In this document: piece after piece, positions 10,771 to 20,139 of the stretch
Layout: each line of letters starts with the position of its first letter
Position numbering within the stretch: position 1 is the stretch's first letter
NCBI GenBank assembly: GCA_963816775.1
Contig: CAWFLX010000022.1
Location: 186,001-250,000, forward strand
Reading direction: 5' to 3'
From: JAFAXD01 sp963816775
GTDB taxonomy: Bacteria; Pseudomonadota; Alphaproteobacteria; Rhizobiales; Xanthobacteraceae
DNA length: 64,000 nt
The notes under the pieces: model-generated
What the model saw: only the letters and a program-made list of their open reading frames with translations
Told to the model about the DNA's origin: nothing
Databases searched by the model: none
Made by a program: the position numbers and the translations under genes

Positions 10771-12174
10771 CTAGTTCGCGGGCGGCACTATCCCCGGGAT
10801 CGCCTTGACCAGCGTCCGAAACGCATCTCCGCGGATCTCGAAATTTGGATATTGATCAAACGACGCACAGGCCGGCGAGAGCAGTACGACCGCATCCGTC
10901 AGGCCGGAGGCTTCCGCATCCTTTGCCGCCTGCGTGACGGCACGATCGAGCTTCTCGACGACCTCGCTCGCAACTTCGTCGGCGAGTGTCGCCGCGAAAT
11001 CGGGCGCCGCTTCGCCGATCAGGTAGGCCTTGCGGATGCGCGGGAAAAATCGCGCGAGCGATGCGATACCCCCGGTCTTCGCTTTGCCGCCGGCAATCCA
11101 GAACACGTCCTTGAAGCAGGCCAGGGCCTGTGCCGCCGAGTCGGCGTTGGTCGCCTTGGAGTCGTTGACAAACAGAACATTGCCCTTGTGACCGATCTCT
11201 TCCATGCGATGGGCGAGACCCGGGAACGACCATAGTCCGCGCTGGATCGCGCGCTCGTCGAGACCAGACGCGAGCGCGGCTGCGGAGGCGCAGGCTGCGT
11301 TCTGAGCATTGTGGACGCCGCGCAGTGAGCGAATGCCGCCCAGAAGCGCAATGGCGTGCGCGGTCCCGCCGGCCGCCTGCACGATCTGCTCGCCGTCGAT
11401 GTAGAGCCCGTCCGTCAGCGGGTGTCGCACCGAGATCCGCACCACCCGCTTGCCGGCGCGCTCGACACGGTCGGCCGCCGCCGTGCACCAATCATCATCG
11501 ACGCCGATCACCGCCGTCCCGCCCGGCTGCACGGCCGCCACCAGGCGTTCCTTCACGGCGGCGTAGTTGCGCATGCTGCCATGGCGGTCGAGATGGTCCT
11601 CGCTCAGGTTGATCAGCACGCCGATCGAAGGGGCGAGCGACGGCGCCAGATCGATCTGATAGGACGAGCACTCGATCACGTAGGTACGGCCGGCGCGCGG
11701 TGGCTCGAGCGACAGGATCGCGGTGCCGATATTGCCGCCGAGCTGTACGTCCTTGCCGGCGGTTTTGAGCAGGTGGGCGATCAGCGCTGTGGTAGTGGAT
11801 TTTCCGTTGGTCCCGGTAATGGCGATGAACGGGGCGTCGGGCGCATGCAGCCGCCGTTCGCGGCAAAACAGCTCGATGTCGCCGATCACCTCAACGCCGG
11901 CCGCTTGGGCAAGGCTTGCGGCCCAGTGCGGGGCCGGGTGGGTCAGCGGGACGCCCGGACTGAGGATCAGCGCGGCGATCTTTCCCCAGTCGATCTCGCG
12001 CAGGTCAGCGGTCGGAATGCCGGCATGGTTGGCTGCTTCGACGCGCTCGGGGCTATCGTCGAACGCCACCACGTCGGCGCCGCCGGCCAGGAGCGCGCTG
12101 GCGCTCGCGGTACCCGAGCCGGCGAATCCGAACAGCGCGACTTTCCGACCTGCGAATGACGTGACCGGGATCAT
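10771..12174 (-). CDS. murD: UDP-N-acetylmuramoylalanine--D-glutamate ligase MurD
   Basis: Mur ligase that adds D-Glu. From ATG 12174 it is 467 residues beginning MIPVTSFAGRKVALFGFAGS, a typical alphaproteobacterial MurD N-terminus; the in-frame ATG at 12195 only adds seven residues. The P-loop is ITGTNGKSTTTALIAHLL, followed by NLSEDHLDRHGSMRNYAAVK and FVNDSKATNADSAAQALA. It lies 40 bp after mraY on the same strand. Confidence 0.96.
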   Translation of the reverse strand: MIPVTSFAGRKVALFGFAGSGTASASALLAGGADVVAFDDSPERVEAANHAGIPTADLREIDWGKIAALILSPGVPLTHPAPHWAASLAQAAGVEVIGDIELFCRERRLHAPDAPFIAITGTNGKSTTTALIAHLLKTAGKDVQLGGNIGTAILSLEPPRAGRTYVIECSSYQIDLAPSLAPSIGVLINLSEDHLDRHGSMRNYAAVKERLVAAVQPGGTAVIGVDDDWCTAAADRVERAGKRVVRISVRHPLTDGLYIDGEQIVQAAGGTAHAIALLGGIRSLRGVHNAQNAACASAAALASGLDERAIQRGLWSFPGLAHRMEEIGHKGNVLFVNDSKATNADSAAQALACFKDVFWIAGGKAKTGGIASLARFFPRIRKAYLIGEAAPDFAATLADEVASEVVEKLDRAVTQAAKDAEASGLTDAVVLLSPACASFDQYPNFEIRGDAFRTLVKAIPGIVPPAN

Positions 12175-12214
12175 GGAGCCTTCAACCCAATTCAACGTTT
12201 CGGTGACGCGCGCA

Positions 12215-13300
12215 TTAGCGCAACTTCACGGTCGCGAGGCCTGCCATCGCAAGCACGATTGAAATGATCCAGAACCGGATCACGATCTGCGGCTCAGTCC
12301 AGCCTTTCTGCTCGAAATGATGATGCAGCGGCGCCATCCGAAACACCCGCTTGCCGGTGAGCTTGAACGAAACCACCTGCACGATAACCGATACCGCCTC
12401 GAGTACGAACAGACCGCCCACCATCGCGAGGACAATTTCGTGCTTGATCGCAACCGCGGTCGCGCCAAGCAGGCCGCCGAGCGCGAGTGAACCGGTATCC
12501 CCCATGAAGATCGACGCCGGCGGAGCGTTGAACCAGAGGAAGCCGATGCCGGCTCCAATGACAGCACCGCACAGCACGGTGAGTTCGCCGGTGCCGGCGA
12601 CGTAGTGAAGCTGCAGATAGTCCGAGTAGACCGAATTTCCCACGATGTAGGAGAACGCCGCAAACGCGCCGCTCGCAATGATCACGGGACCGATGGCGAG
12701 CCCGTCGAGGCCGTCGGTGAGGTTGACCGCGTTGGCCGCGCCGATAATGACGAAGGCGCCGAAGACCAGAAAGAACCAGCCAAGGTCAAACATCAATTCC
12801 TTGAAGAACGGCAAGGCGAGTGAGGTGCTGAAGGGCGTTCGGCCCAAACTGGCGATGACGTAGCATGCGGCAAGCGCGATCACAGCCTCGCAAGCGAGCC
12901 GGCCACGACCCGAAAAGCCGCCGTGGGTCTGCTTCGTCACCTTCAAATAATCGTCGTAGAACCCGATCGCACCGTAGCCGAGCGTCACGCCCAGCACGAC
13001 CCACACATAGGCGTTGGTGAGATTCGCCCACAGCAGGACCGAGACCAACACCCCGAACAAAATCATCAGCCCGCCCATGGTCGGCGTGCCGATCTTGGTG
13101 ATCAGGTGGGATTTGGGGCCATCGCTCCGAATCGGCTGTCCCTTGCCCTGACGCACGCGCAGCAGGTGGATGATCATGGGGCCCAACACCAGCACAAACA
13201 CGAGTGCGGTGATGGTCGCGCCACCAGAGCGCACCGTGATGTAGCGGAAGAGGTTGAGCACCGAGACTTTGTCGGAGAGACTAGCCAGCCAGTAGAGCAT
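12215..13300 (-). CDS. mraY: Phospho-N-acetylmuramoyl-pentapeptide transferase MraY
   Basis: Integral membrane enzyme that moves phospho-MurNAc-pentapeptide to undecaprenyl phosphate, giving lipid I. 361 residues with about ten membrane helices. Family residues are present: the Asp pair in GFYDDYLKV, NAVNLTDGLDGLAIGP, SIFMGDTGSLALGG and the HHH in APLHHHFEQKGW. It starts 2 bp from the murF stop. Confidence 0.97.
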   Translation of the reverse strand: MLYWLASLSDKVSVLNLFRYITVRSGGATITALVFVLVLGPMIIHLLRVRQGKGQPIRSDGPKSHLITKIGTPTMGGLMILFGVLVSVLLWANLTNAYVWVVLGVTLGYGAIGFYDDYLKVTKQTHGGFSGRGRLACEAVIALAACYVIASLGRTPFSTSLALPFFKELMFDLGWFFLVFGAFVIIGAANAVNLTDGLDGLAIGPVIIASGAFAAFSYIVGNSVYSDYLQLHYVAGTGELTVLCGAVIGAGIGFLWFNAPPASIFMGDTGSLALGGLLGATAVAIKHEIVLAMVGGLFVLEAVSVIVQVVSFKLTGKRVFRMAPLHHHFEQKGWTEPQIVIRFWIISIVLAMAGLATVKLR

Positions 13301-13302
13301 GA

Positions 13303-14736
13303 TTACCCTTGCGTCCGCTCAGGCGCAGCCTGGCGAGATGAGTGACGGACCAACGCCTTGACGATCGGCGCCATTTTCGAGCCGGCCGACCCTTTGACCA
13401 TGATCGCATCGCCGGCATGGATCGCCGCTACGACGTCCGGCTCCAGCGCCGCCGCGCTTTCCGCATAACCGCCCCGCCGCTCGGAGGGAAGGGCCTGCCA
13501 CAAGGCGTGCATCAGCGGACCGGCACAAAACACGAGATCAATGCCGATGTCGTTGATCACATTCGCAAGATCGCGATGCAGATCCTGCGCCCTGGAGCCG
13601 AGCTCAAGCATGTCGCCGAGAACCGCGACCCGCCGGCCGTGCCCGCTCAGCGGGGCTTGCGCCAGCAGGGCGAGCGCCGCGCGCATCGAGGTCGGGTTCG
13701 CATTGTAGCTTTCGTCGATCACGAGCGCTTCGCCGCCGTGCAGTGCGAGTTTGAGACGGGTGCCGCGTCCAGCGGCGGGACGCAGGTCGGCGAGCGCGAG
13801 GGCGGCGAGCGCGAGGTCCGCGCCGACGATGCTGGCCGCCGCCAGCACGGCCAGCGAGTTGACCACGAGATGCCGCCCGGGCGCGCCGAGTTTGTAGGCG
13901 ACCCGGGATCCCATGATATCGGCTTCGACGGTTGAGGATTCCGGCTGCGTTGCGCATCTGATGAGGCGCGCGTCGGCCGTATCGCTCTCGCCAAACGACA
14001 CGATACGCTCAACACCGGCGCGCTTGGCGCGGCGACGCAGGCGCTCGAAGTGCGGATTGTCGCGATTGAGAACGGCCGCGCCGCCAGGCGCGACGCCGGC
14101 AAAGATTTCCGCCTTGGCGTCGGCGATTGCCTCGACCGACGTGAAGAACTCGAGATGGACCGGCTCGACCGTGGTGATCACCGCCACATGCGGACGCACC
14201 AGCTTGGCGAGCGGCGCGATCTCGCCGGCATGGTTCATGCCGATCTCGAAAATCGCATAGCGGGCGCTCGCGGGCAGGCGCGCCAGCGAGAGGGGAACGC
14301 CCCAATGGTTGTTGAACGATGCGACCGAGGCATGGGTCTCCCCATCGCGCGAGAGCGCGAGGCTCAAAGCCTCCTTGGTCGAGGTCTTTCCCACCGAGCC
14401 GGTAACCGCGATGACTCGCGCTGCGGCGCGGGCACGCGCCGCACGCGCGAGCTTGCGCAGCGCGACCAGGACGTCGCGCACGATCAGCAGCGGCGCATCG
14501 TCCTCGACGGCCGCGCGCTTCTTGTTGGACACGACTGCGAGGCCCGCGCCGGCCCGCAGCGCTGTCGCAACGAAATCGTGGCCATCAAGGGCGTCGCCCT
14601 TGATCGCGAAAAAGGCTTCTCCCGGCACGACGGTACGGCTGTCGATCGACAATCCGCCCACGGCTTCGGGCAGGTCGCCCGCCCGTCGCGCGCCCATGGC
14701 CGCAGCCATTTCGTCGATCGTCCACAGGACGCTCAT
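13303..14736 (-). CDS. murF: UDP-MurNAc-tripeptide--D-alanyl-D-alanine ligase MurF
   Basis: Mur ligase that adds D-Ala-D-Ala to complete the pentapeptide. From ATG 14736 (GAGG a few bases upstream) it is 477 residues; an in-frame start at 14760 adds eight residues without support. The P-loop is VTGSVGKTSTKEALSLAL. FEIGMNHAGEIAPLAKLV and DESYNANPTSMRAALALL are characteristic of MurF. It lies 32 bp downstream of murE. Confidence 0.95.
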   Translation of the reverse strand: MSVLWTIDEMAAAMGARRAGDLPEAVGGLSIDSRTVVPGEAFFAIKGDALDGHDFVATALRAGAGLAVVSNKKRAAVEDDAPLLIVRDVLVALRKLARAARARAAARVIAVTGSVGKTSTKEALSLALSRDGETHASVASFNNHWGVPLSLARLPASARYAIFEIGMNHAGEIAPLAKLVRPHVAVITTVEPVHLEFFTSVEAIADAKAEIFAGVAPGGAAVLNRDNPHFERLRRRAKRAGVERIVSFGESDTADARLIRCATQPESSTVEADIMGSRVAYKLGAPGRHLVVNSLAVLAAASIVGADLALAALALADLRPAAGRGTRLKLALHGGEALVIDESYNANPTSMRAALALLAQAPLSGHGRRVAVLGDMLELGSRAQDLHRDLANVINDIGIDLVFCAGPLMHALWQALPSERRGGYAESAAALEPDVVAAIHAGDAIMVKGSAGSKMAPIVKALVRHSSRQAAPERTQG

Positions 14737-14768
14737 CAAGCCCTCACTCGGAGCGCGCACGCTGTATG

Positions 14769-16226
14769 TCAGCGCGGACGCTCCGAAATCCCCGCAATTG
14801 CCTCGCGCGCCGCTTCTTGATCCGAAAACGGCAGCACTTTGTCACCAACGATCTGGCCAGTTTCGTGACCCTTGCCGGCGATGAGAAGCACATCGTCCGG
14901 CGCGAGTTCATCGATTGCATGGCCGATGGCGGCGCGCCGATCGCCGATTTCAAGCGCTCCCGGGGCCGCGGCGCGGATCGCGGCGCGAATGGAGGCTGGA
15001 TTTTCGCTGCGCGGGTTGTCGTCGGTAACGATCACGCGGTCGGCTTTCTCGGCCGCGATGGCACCCATCATCGGGCGCTTGCCCTGGTCGCGGTCGCCGC
15101 CAGCCCCCAGCACAACCACAAGCCGGCGCTTGGCATAGGGCCGCAGTGCATCGAGCGCCTTGGCGAGCGCATCGGGCTTGTGCGCGTAGTCGACAAATAC
15201 CGGCGCGCCGTTCTTGTCCCCGACGAGTTCGAGCCGGCCTTTGGCGCCCTCGAGATTCGCAAGCGCCTCGAATACCGCGGCCGGGTCACCGCCGGTCGCG
15301 ACCACAATTCCAGCGGCGACCAGCGCGTTTTCAACCTGGAACCCCCCCACCAACGGCAGGCGCACCCGGTATTCGCGGCTTGCGTGCGCGATCCGCATGA
15401 TCTGAGCGAAGCCCTCGATCTGGGTGTCGATCAGCCTGATGGCGCTTCCCCGCCGACCGACCGTTACGAGATCGAGGCCGCGCGCGCGCGCGGCTGCGAG
15501 GACCGCGTCTGCGTAATCGTGATCGGCATCGATCACCGCAACGCCGCCCTGGCGCACCAACCGCTCAAACAGGATCAGCTTGGCGCGCAGGTAGGCGTCG
15601 AATGTTTGATGATAGTCGAGATGGTCGCGCGTGATGTTGGTGAAGGCACCGACCCCGATGCGCAGGCCATCGAGCCGATGCTGATCAAGTCCGTGCGATG
15701 ATGCTTCGATGGCGAGGTGGGTTACGCCTGCGCCGGCGAGCCGATCAAGCGTCTTGTGGAGTTCGATCGGGTCGGGCGTCGTGAGCGAACCGTAGACCGC
15801 GCCGGCAGGCGAGACGACCCCAATAGTGCCGATGCTGGCCGCCGCGTGGCCGAGCGACGACCAGATTTGGCGGGTGAACGCGGCGACCGACGTCTTGCCG
15901 CTGGTTCCGGTGATGGCCGCGATCGTAGAGGGCTGGCGCGGATAGAAGCGGGCAGCAAGCAAGGCCAGCGCGCGGCGTACGTTGGAGACGAGCGCAAGCG
16001 CCACCGTCTCCGGCAGTGCCGGCGCGCGCTCGGCCAGGATCGCACTGGCACCCGCCGCAAGCGCCTGCGGCACGAACGCGAGACCGTCCGCCTTCGTGCC
16101 CGGGACCGCAACAAACAAAAAGCCCGGTTTGACCGCTCGGCTGTCGGACACGATGCCTCCGATCTCCAGCGCGTCGTAACGCGCGGCGCAGCTGGCCTCC
16201 GGCGGCAGAAGATCGCGCAGCTTCAT
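14769..16226 (-). CDS. murE: UDP-MurNAc-L-Ala-D-Glu--meso-diaminopimelate ligase MurE
   Basis: Mur ligase adding the third peptide residue. 485 residues with P-loop ITGTSGKTSVAAFTRQIW and EASSHGLDQHRLDGL. The motif DDNPRSENP (DNPR box) indicates meso-diaminopimelate rather than lysine as substrate, as expected for a Gram-negative. It begins 35 bp downstream of ftsI. Confidence 0.96.
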   Translation of the reverse strand: MKLRDLLPPEASCAARYDALEIGGIVSDSRAVKPGFLFVAVPGTKADGLAFVPQALAAGASAILAERAPALPETVALALVSNVRRALALLAARFYPRQPSTIAAITGTSGKTSVAAFTRQIWSSLGHAAASIGTIGVVSPAGAVYGSLTTPDPIELHKTLDRLAGAGVTHLAIEASSHGLDQHRLDGLRIGVGAFTNITRDHLDYHQTFDAYLRAKLILFERLVRQGGVAVIDADHDYADAVLAAARARGLDLVTVGRRGSAIRLIDTQIEGFAQIMRIAHASREYRVRLPLVGGFQVENALVAAGIVVATGGDPAAVFEALANLEGAKGRLELVGDKNGAPVFVDYAHKPDALAKALDALRPYAKRRLVVVLGAGGDRDQGKRPMMGAIAAEKADRVIVTDDNPRSENPASIRAAIRAAAPGALEIGDRRAAIGHAIDELAPDDVLLIAGKGHETGQIVGDKVLPFSDQEAAREAIAGISERPR

Positions 16227-16261
16227 GGCAGCGGATTAAGATACCTGATCACGCCGCTCAT

Positions 16262-18040
16262 TTAGCGCGTCCGCCCGGCGGAAGCGAGAATTTGTTGGTC
16301 GGCCGGGGGCAGATCGAAGCGTGGTTCGACGCCGAGCATCGGCATGATGCGCGCGATAATACGCGCGGTGGCCGGTCCCGCGTTCCAGGCCGCGGTGGTG
16401 AAGCCATGGGTCTCCGGCAATGGCTGGGGCTCATCAAGCATGACCAGCACCAGATAACGCGGATCGTCCGCCGGTACGACCGCCATGAAGTCGGTCAGGA
16501 CCTTGGTCTTCGAGTAGCGGCCATTGACAACCTTGTCAGCCGTTCCCGTCTTGCCGCCGACATAATAGCCCTTGACGTCGACTTTCGTAGCGCTGCCCTT
16601 CTCGGCGTTGAGCCGCATCAGGTAGCGCATCATCGTACTGGTTTCCGGCTTGATCACTTGCTTGGACGTCGCCAGCGCCTCCTGTTCGCTGCGCTTGAGC
16701 AGCGTCGGCGGGATCAGGTGGCCGCCGTTGACCAGCGCCGCAACGCCCATCACCGCCTGCAGCGGCGCAACCGACAGACCGTGACCGAACGCAATGGTGA
16801 TGGTGTTGAGCTCGCCCCAACGCTTAGGAATGATCGGCTCGGCGCTCTCCGGCAGTTCGGTGCGCAAGCGGTCGAGTTGTCCGAGTTTGCGCAAGAACGC
16901 CTTGTGGCCTTCGACGCCGACCGCGAGCGCGACGCGCGCCGCCCCGATATTCGACGAATAGGTGAAGATCTCCGGCACGTTCAGCACGCGGTTCTGCGCG
17001 TGGAAGTCGTGAATGTCGAACTTGCCGAAACGCAGCGGCATGCGCGCATCGAATGTGGAGCTGAGCCTGACCTTGCCGGAATCGAGCCCCATGGCAATGG
17101 TCAGGGCCTTGAATGTCGACCCCATCTCGTAAACGCCGGTGGTAAGCCGGTTGATGCGACTCGGGTCGAGCGCCTCCCGCGGATTGCTTGGATCGTAGTC
17201 CGGCACCGACACCATCGACACGATCTCGCCGGTGCGCACGTTGATGACAATGCCGGCGGCGGCGAGCGCCTTGAATTTTTCCCGTGCAGCGACGAGTTCG
17301 TCCCGCACCACGTGCTGGACGCGAAGATCGAGCGCGAGCTCAATCGGCGCCTGATTGCGGTCGGAAGCGAATCCGGCGCGGTGCAGATCGGCGAGCCCGT
17401 TTCCGTCGAGCCATTTCTCGAGGCCGGCGATGCCCTGGTTATCTACGTTGACATGACCAATGACGTGCGACGCCTCGGCGCCCTTGGGGTAGACACGCTT
17501 GGTCTCGTTCAGAAATCCGAGGCCGGGGACGCCGAGTTTATGCACCTCGAGTTGCTGCTTTGCAGAAATTTCGCGCTTGAGCCAAACAAAGCCACGCTTA
17601 GAGGCGAGGCGCTCGCGCAGATCGGTGCTGGCGAGGTCGGGCATCACCGCGATCAGCAACTCGCTCGCTTCGTCCGCATCGATGATCCGGCGTGGCGCGG
17701 CAAACAGCGACGGCGTCACGACGTCGGTCGCCAGCACCTCGCCGTTACGATCCAGAATGTCGGGACGCGCGGTGGCGACAGCGTCGGTGTTGATGGCGCG
17801 CCGCGCGACGTGGCTTTCGGGCGCCACCGCATAGAGCACGAGCCGCGCGCCGATGATCAGATAGACCAGGGAGAACACCAGCACCGCAAGACCGAGCCGC
17901 GCTCTCGCCTTTTTGGCGCGATCTACGTTGCGGCCATAGAGCAACTTCTGCACCAGCCGCCGATGCCACGGCTGCGCGCCGTCGCGCGGCGCCTTGGCGC
18001 CGGTCTTCTCGGCCGCCGACGGCTGTTCGGGCGTCGTCAT
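16262..18040 (-). CDS. ftsI: Septal peptidoglycan transpeptidase FtsI (PBP3)
   Basis: Class B penicillin-binding protein that cross-links septal peptidoglycan as partner of FtsW. 592 residues: cytoplasmic tail, one N-terminal membrane anchor (about residues 49-70), a pedestal domain, then the transpeptidase domain with the active-site triad SxxK (GSTFKAL), SSN (TYSSNIGAARVAL) and KTG (GGKTGTADK). Its ATG overlaps the ftsL stop by 4 bp. Confidence 0.97.
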   Translation of the reverse strand: MTTPEQPSAAEKTGAKAPRDGAQPWHRRLVQKLLYGRNVDRAKKARARLGLAVLVFSLVYLIIGARLVLYAVAPESHVARRAINTDAVATARPDILDRNGEVLATDVVTPSLFAAPRRIIDADEASELLIAVMPDLASTDLRERLASKRGFVWLKREISAKQQLEVHKLGVPGLGFLNETKRVYPKGAEASHVIGHVNVDNQGIAGLEKWLDGNGLADLHRAGFASDRNQAPIELALDLRVQHVVRDELVAAREKFKALAAAGIVINVRTGEIVSMVSVPDYDPSNPREALDPSRINRLTTGVYEMGSTFKALTIAMGLDSGKVRLSSTFDARMPLRFGKFDIHDFHAQNRVLNVPEIFTYSSNIGAARVALAVGVEGHKAFLRKLGQLDRLRTELPESAEPIIPKRWGELNTITIAFGHGLSVAPLQAVMGVAALVNGGHLIPPTLLKRSEQEALATSKQVIKPETSTMMRYLMRLNAEKGSATKVDVKGYYVGGKTGTADKVVNGRYSKTKVLTDFMAVVPADDPRYLVLVMLDEPQPLPETHGFTTAAWNAGPATARIIARIMPMLGVEPRFDLPPADQQILASAGRTR

Positions 18041-18417
18041 TGGGCTGCTGCCGGACCGCTGTCGGCGGTCGGAAACGCGTTGTCGCCTTCGATGATCGCC
18101 GCGATCGGGTCGGGCGTCTCGAGCGACGCCGGCGGCTGCGGATGCTCCGGCAAATGATCAAGGTTGTCGATCTGGTTCGCGTCGAGCGGCTTGAGCGCCA
18201 GATGCCGCTCCGCCAATGCTTGAATGCGCGCCGGGTTGTCCAACAATTCCCATTGGGCACGCAGCGCCGCGGTCGTGTCGCGCTCACGCTTGATCTCGCT
18301 GCGCAAACGCGCGACACGCTCGGCCCGCAGGGTCGAATCGAACTTGATCTTGTAGACGTAGGCGGCGGACGCAACGAGCGCGCCGATCACGATGAGATGC
18401 AGCAGCCGCATCATCAT
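18037..18417 (-). CDS. ftsL: FtsL-like division protein
   Basis: A 126-residue bitopic protein with an N-terminal membrane helix (LLHLIVIGALVASAAYVYKI) and a short coiled-coil periplasmic part (LRSEIKRERDTTAALRAQWE), followed by a Pro-rich tail. FtsL sequences are poorly conserved, so identification rests on topology and on position between rsmH and ftsI, with ATGA overlaps on both sides. In the divisome it would pair with FtsB and FtsQ and activate FtsWI. Confidence 0.85.
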   Translation of the reverse strand: MMMRLLHLIVIGALVASAAYVYKIKFDSTLRAERVARLRSEIKRERDTTAALRAQWELLDNPARIQALAERHLALKPLDANQIDNLDHLPEHPQPPASLETPDPIAAIIEGDNAFPTADSGPAAAQ

Positions 18418-19439
18418 GGCTGCTCCCCCAGGACGTCGGCGAGCGTCGGGAACCGTGCGGTTGGCACCGGATCCGTGCGCGCGGGCGCGCTGGTTCGTTC
18501 GCCCGCGCGGAGCTTGGCCGAACGGGCGCGCGGGTTCGCGACGACCTCCGCCGCGTCCGGCGTGACCGGTCGCCTGGTCAGGGTCCGGAAAGTCGCGGGG
18601 ACCGATGCAACGGGTGGACCGTGACGGGAGCCCGGTCGCGCGGCGCCGCGCGAAACCAGGAACGTCTTCACGATGCGATCTTCCAGCGAATGAAACGCGA
18701 CCACGACAAGCCGGCCGCCTGGCCGCAGCACGTGCTCGGCGGCGAGGAGACCGCGCTCCAGCTCGCCGAGCTCGTCGTTGACCAGCAGACGCAGCGCCTG
18801 GAATGTGCGGGTGGCGGGATGAATATCGCCGGGTTTCGTGCGCACCACCTGCGCCACAATATCGGCGAGCTGTGTCGTGGTTGTGATCGGCAGCCGTGTC
18901 CGGGCGGTCACAATGGCACGCGCGACGGCGCGCGCGTGACGCTCCTCGCCGAGCGAGGCGATCACGAAGGCCAGGTCGCGCTCCGAGGCGTGCGCCACGA
19001 CGTCGGCGGCGCTCGGACCGGCAGTTTCCATGCGCATGTCGAGCAATCCGTCCAGCCGGAACGAGAAGCCCCGCTCCGGGGTGTCGAGCTGCATCGACGA
19101 CACGCCGAGATCGAATACGACGCCATCGACCTCGCCGGCCGCGACAATTGTCGCGAGCGCTGAAAACCTGTCCTCCACCAACGTAAGTCGTCCGCCCGCG
19201 GTCTCGACCAGATCGGCGCCGCGCGCGATCGCGGTTTGGTCGCGGTCAATGCCAACGACCCGACAATCCGCCGCCGCCAGAATGGCGCGCGCGTAACCGC
19301 CGGCGCCGAACGTGCTGTCGACGATCAGGCCGCCGTCGCGTGGGTTGAGGAATTCAACAACTTGAGGAACGAGCACGGGAATGTGACGAGCCGGTCCGCC
19401 AGCGGCGCCCGGTTGCCCGGCGCCGCGGCCCGCCATCAT
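18414..19439 (-). CDS. rsmH: 16S rRNA m4C1402 methyltransferase RsmH (MraW)
   Basis: SAM-dependent methyltransferase acting on C1402 of 16S rRNA. From ATG 19439, which overlaps the mraZ stop as ATGA, the protein is 341 residues and begins its conserved part HIPVLVPQVVEFLNPRDGG. STFGAGGYARAIL is the SAM-binding loop, and FDLGVSSMQLDTPERGFSF and KPGDIHPATRTFQALRLLVN are RsmH signatures. The frame stays open upstream to 20009, but that part lies inside mraZ and is not coding. Confidence 0.96.
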   Translation of the reverse strand: MMAGRGAGQPGAAGGPARHIPVLVPQVVEFLNPRDGGLIVDSTFGAGGYARAILAAADCRVVGIDRDQTAIARGADLVETAGGRLTLVEDRFSALATIVAAGEVDGVVFDLGVSSMQLDTPERGFSFRLDGLLDMRMETAGPSAADVVAHASERDLAFVIASLGEERHARAVARAIVTARTRLPITTTTQLADIVAQVVRTKPGDIHPATRTFQALRLLVNDELGELERGLLAAEHVLRPGGRLVVVAFHSLEDRIVKTFLVSRGAARPGSRHGPPVASVPATFRTLTRRPVTPDAAEVVANPRARSAKLRAGERTSAPARTDPVPTARFPTLADVLGEQP

Positions 19440-19906
19440 TCCCGTGCCCCTTGGGGATTCGGCCCCACCTCCTGAGACCGCCGTGCCGCGCGTAAGGTCG
19501 CCGTGGCCTGTGCGAGATGCGCGCGAAAGCGCTGCGGTTCCCAGATCTGAAATTTGTGCCCTAGCCCGACAAAGGTCACCGCATCGGTGATGTTGGCGTG
19601 GCGCTTCAATTCGTCGGTGAGACCAACCCGTCCCTCGCCGTCGAGCTTCAGGGTCTCGCTGGTGCCGTAGAGCGCAACCAGGAATTCTTCGCGCTCGTTC
19701 GCGTAGGGCGGATAGCGCGCAATCAGGCTTTCGATGTCGGCTAGCAGCGCATTGCCGCCGGCGTCGATCGCCGGCTGGTCGAGCGTTGGATAGCAGTAGA
19801 GCCCCTCGAACCCGTCGCGCACGAGCACCCCCCGGAAGGGTGCCGGAATCGACACCCGACCCTTGGCATCGAGCCGCAACGTGTAGTTCGACACGAAGCG
19901 GTCCAT
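19436..19906 (-). CDS. mraZ: Transcriptional regulator MraZ
   Basis: First gene of the dcw cluster; a SpoVT/AbrB-fold DNA-binding protein that autoregulates the operon in other bacteria. 156 residues from ATG 19906, which has GGAG five bases upstream; a GTG at 19912 is an alternative. Two MraZ half-domains are visible, one with LRLDAKGRVSIPAPFRGVL and one with LKLDGEGRVGLTDELK. Five putative MraZ boxes lie about 80-125 bp upstream. Confidence 0.95.
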   Translation of the reverse strand: MDRFVSNYTLRLDAKGRVSIPAPFRGVLVRDGFEGLYCYPTLDQPAIDAGGNALLADIESLIARYPPYANEREEFLVALYGTSETLKLDGEGRVGLTDELKRHANITDAVTFVGLGHKFQIWEPQRFRAHLAQATATLRAARRSQEVGPNPQGARE

Positions 19907-19987
19907 ACGCACTCCACGCTCGGCTACGCGCCCGCAAGAACACCCTCGTCGCCAACAAACGGGCGATCGTAACGCTGGTTACATTTA

Positions 19988-20032
19988 ATGGGCAAATATG
20001 GGATAGCATGGGATAATATGGGCGTCAATGGG
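19988..20032 (+). promoter_or_regulatory. Five tandem MraZ boxes (TGGG at 10-bp spacing)
   Basis: ATGGG occurs five times at exactly 10-bp intervals, with TGGG beginning at 19989, 19999, 20009, 20019 and 20029 on the plus strand. The 10-bp TGGG direct repeat is the known MraZ target in E. coli and mollicutes (three to four copies there). Placed upstream of mraZ on the opposite strand, this is almost surely the autoregulatory operator, and it covers one face of the helix for about four turns. Confidence 0.85.
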
Positions 20033-20040
20033 CGGCCGTC

Positions 20041-20089
20041 TTCGACCGACTCAGTCGAAGTTGCGGCTGATCAATGAATTAGCCGCAAC
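20041..20089. repeat. Two adjacent small hairpins between mraZ and the phosphoesterase gene
   Basis: TTCGAC (20041-20046) pairs with GTCGAA (20054-20059). Directly after it, GTTGCGGCT (20060-20068) pairs with AGCCGCAAC (20081-20089). They lie between the MraZ boxes and a divergent gene, so termination is not an obvious role. They may be operators or part of the 5' untranslated region of the gene at 20140. Confidence 0.4.
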
Positions 20090-20139
20090 CGGCCTTAAGG
20101 AAGCGTTGAAACGCGACGCTGTTCGCGGAATGTGGGCCC

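Noticed and set aside
18414..20009. A longer rsmH starting at 20009
   Set aside because: The upstream 190 codons overlap mraZ in another frame and look nothing like a methyltransferase. The ATG at 19439 overlapping the mraZ stop gives the standard length.
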